Below, one piece after another: positions 52,013 through 53,173 of a stretch of 53,173 nucleotides of DNA. The position numbers and the translations under genes were made by a program. The notes under the pieces are model-generated. The model was not told where the DNA came from and searched no databases. It saw only the letters and a list, made by a program, of their open reading frames with translations. The DNA is taken from positions 1 through 53,173 of the forward strand of contig JBNAWC010000003.1 in the NCBI GenBank assembly GCA_049700035.1. Direction: 5' to 3'. The DNA comes from JAVZLQ01 sp049700035. Its GTDB lineage: Archaea; Thermoproteota; Bathyarchaeia; Bathyarchaeales; Bathycorpusculaceae. Each line of letters begins with the position of its first letter. Position 1 is the first letter of the stretch.

Positions 52013-52851
52013 CTTTGAAATCCAGTTAGCAGTTCATGTATGGCTTTTCCAATGATTTCGCCGTTGTAGCCGCCTTCCAAAACAAAGAAGGTTGGCTTCA
52101 TCAAACCCTTAATGAGTTCCCCAATTTCCCTGTAAGCCTTTTCAGTCAAGCCAAGCGACGCAAGGTCTCCAGCATAAGTGTCAAAGCCAGCTGAAACTGC
52201 AACCACTTTAAACTTGTCAGCATCAACCTTCCGAATGGCCCTAGCCAAAGTTTCCAGATAAACCGCTTCACCACAATCCGCCTCCAAAGGAAAGTTTAGG
52301 CAGTTGCCCTCAGAAAAGCTTCCAGTACCAGGATAATGCGGATACTTGTGAAGAGAAATGTATGTTACATTCTCGTCTCCCAAGAAGATTTCTTGCGTCC
52401 CGTTTCCATGATGCCCATCAATATCTAAAATTAAAGTCGGCTTGTTCAAATGCTTGACGGCTATGGCTATGTTATTCAAATAACAGAAACCCCTTGTGTA
52501 GGCACCCAGCGCTCTTCCGCTTCTTCCAGCGTGATGCCCAGGCGGTCTCATAAGCGAAAACCCATTAACCTTTGCCGCGAGTATGGCGCCGCCAGCCGCA
52601 AGCCTCGCGTACTCGTAGATGTTTTCGTAGGCTGGTGTGTCTACGTCTTCGACTAGTCCCTTTTTCAAGTTCCAAACGTATTCTGCGTCATGAACTTTGA
52701 GTATGTCTTCTTCAGACGCTGGTTCTGGCTCTAGGAACGCGTAGCCTTTCGCTTTTAGAATTTCGTAGGCTTTTCTGACTCTTTCTGGACTTTCGATGTG
52801 CAGTGAACCGTAGCCTAGACATTTTTCTGAAAAGATTATTTTTGTAGCCAT
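52009..52851 (-). CDS. Histone deacetylase/AcuC-family amidohydrolase
   Basis: A 280-residue zinc deacetylase of the class II HDAC/acetylpolyamine amidohydrolase superfamily. The catalytic His pair is in RPPGHHAGRSG, metal ligands are in LILDIDGHHGNGTQEIF and AGFDTYAGD, and FVLEGGYNGEIIG closes the site. In archaea such enzymes may act on acetylated Alba, polyamines or acetyl-lysine. ATG 52851 starts MATKIIFSEKC as in homologues; TTG 52875 would add eight residues. Its stop overlaps that of the convergent DUF2110 gene by four bases. Confidence 0.92.
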   Translation of the reverse strand: MATKIIFSEKCLGYGSLHIESPERVRKAYEILKAKGYAFLEPEPASEEDILKVHDAEYVWNLKKGLVEDVDTPAYENIYEYARLAAGGAILAAKVNGFSLMRPPGHHAGRSGRALGAYTRGFCYLNNIAIAVKHLNKPTLILDIDGHHGNGTQEIFLGDENVTYISLHKYPHYPGTGSFSEGNCLNFPLEADCGEAVYLETLARAIRKVDADKFKVVAVSAGFDTYAGDLASLGLTEKAYREIGELIKGLMKPTFFVLEGGYNGEIIGKAIHELLTGFQS

Positions 52852-52892
52852 TTTGACTTGCGCCCTTATAGCCAATTATGACTTAATGTTGC

Positions 52893-52907
52893 AAATTAAA
52901 ATATAAC
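52893..52907 (+). promoter_or_regulatory. TATA-like element for argS
   Basis: AT-rich TTAAAATATAACC ahead of argS, about 40-50 bases before the ATG at 52945, in the divergent spacer to the deacetylase. Confidence 0.45.
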
Positions 52908-52909
52908 CT

Positions 52910-52925
52910 AAACCTTTTAAGGTTT
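52910..52925. promoter_or_regulatory. Palindrome between TATA box and argS start (possible operator)
   Basis: AAACCTT-TT-AAGGTTT is a perfect seven-base inverted repeat with a two-base centre. Placed just downstream of the TATA element and overlapping the expected transcription start, it is well placed for a repressor. Confidence 0.5.
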
Positions 52926-52944
52926 AAGAAAAACGCATAACACA

Positions 52945-53173
52945 ATGGAGAACGTCTCGATGACTTCAGAAAGCCCGTTTGCCGATTTCCGCCAAGAATG
53001 CAAAAAGATTTTAGAAGAAGCCCTAAAGAAACGTTTTCCAGAAGCAGAAAAGCCAGTTTTAGCCTTGGAGAAGCCGCCGAACATAGAGTTTGGACAGTTA
53101 GCCTCGTCAATGTGCTTTGAACTAGCCAAGAAAGTAAGCGTAAAGCCAGTTGAGTTGGCTGAAAAACTAATAG
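52945..53173 (+). CDS. argS: Arginyl-tRNA synthetase, N-terminal part (runs off the edge)
   Basis: The first 76 codons of ArgRS. The Add-1 tRNA-binding domain is recognisable: SPFADFRQECKKILEEALKKR, then EKPPNIEFGQLASSMCFELAKK, the usual P-x-FGDLAS-like stretch. ATG 52945 starts the frame; ATG 52960, with GGAG (52947-52950) upstream, is an alternative. The catalytic HIGH and KMSKS parts lie beyond the window. Confidence 0.88.
   Translation, partial: MENVSMTSESPFADFRQECKKILEEALKKRFPEAEKPVLALEKPPNIEFGQLASSMCFELAKKVSVKPVELAEKLI

Noticed and set aside
1..53173. tRNA genes, rRNA, CRISPR arrays, insertion sequences, prophage
   Set aside because: I saw no T-arm-like GGTTCRANYCC with paired flanks, no regularly spaced repeats, and no transposase or integrase motifs. 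A tRNAscan/CRISPR run would be decisive.

Overview
The window is a 53 kb stretch of an archaeal chromosome, very probably from a metagenome assembly: it carries two runs of exactly ten N (983-992 and 11659-11668). Archaeal ancestry is shown by the information-processing genes: transcription factor E, an MBF1-like factor, NAC, archaeal ProRS and ThrRS, aTrm56, EndoQ, a PUA protein, plus archaeal-type PGK, ApgM and CTP-dependent riboflavin kinase. Ribosome binding sites of the GGTGA/GAGG type and many TTG/GTG starts fit this. The gene mix (tungsten AORs, ADP-forming acyl-CoA synthetase, aminotransferases, threonine breakdown) suggests an anaerobic, amino-acid-fermenting member of the Bathyarchaeia or a neighbouring TACK lineage. 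That placement is inference. No rRNA, tRNA, CRISPR array, insertion sequence, prophage or integrase was seen.

Layout. 1-6.5 kb: RraA-like protein, HtpX protease with an EF-hand, PD-(D/E)XK nuclease, ThyX, CofE-like ligase, ADP-forming acyl-CoA synthetase alpha chain, riboflavin kinase. 6.6-12 kb: inositol-phosphate synthase (archaeal lipids), GcvH with a CoA-disulfide-reductase-like flavoprotein, then a bacterial-type GAPDH followed by an archaeal PGK. 12-18 kb: an alpha-glucan locus with two GT-B glycogen-synthase-like enzymes, a half-length GT-B protein, a GH57 enzyme, a small winged-helix protein and a degenerate nuclease-fold protein. 18-26 kb: NapH-like Fe-S membrane protein, TldE/TldD, EndoQ, a MATE exporter and small unknowns. 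26-36 kb: AOR with its four-cluster ferredoxin subunit, 5-formyl-THF cyclo-ligase, Kbl/Tdh (threonine to glycine plus acetyl-CoA), DUF1028, NAD kinase, ApgM, ProRS. 36-46 kb: a second AOR, DAO-family oxidase, a large repetitive surface protein, two aminotransferases, ThrRS, a zinc-finger protein, a PfkB kinase. 46-53 kb: NAC, PUA protein, aMBF1, HflX, aTrm56, TFE, an HD protein, a DUF2110-like protein, an HDAC-family deacylase and the start of ArgRS. No gene-free stretch exceeds about 210 bases.

How it fits together: transaminases produce 2-oxoacids, aldehydes are oxidised by the AORs with ferredoxin, and acyl-CoAs can yield ATP through the ADP-forming synthetase. Threonine gives glycine, which can feed a lipoyl-H-protein system. 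GAPDH, PGK and ApgM form the lower glycolytic/gluconeogenic limb next to the glucan-storage genes.

Most unusual: (i) an element of about 50 nt with an identical 23-nt core, found in two convergent 3' intergenic regions 23 kb apart, with compensated flanking stems; (ii) an HflX gene with no canonical start codon where the conserved N-terminus requires one (ACG); (iii) an EF-hand loop inside an HtpX protease; (iv) a half-glycosyltransferase that appears to have lost the whole C-terminal domain except the final crossover helix; (v) an AOR with Asp in place of the first cluster cysteine.
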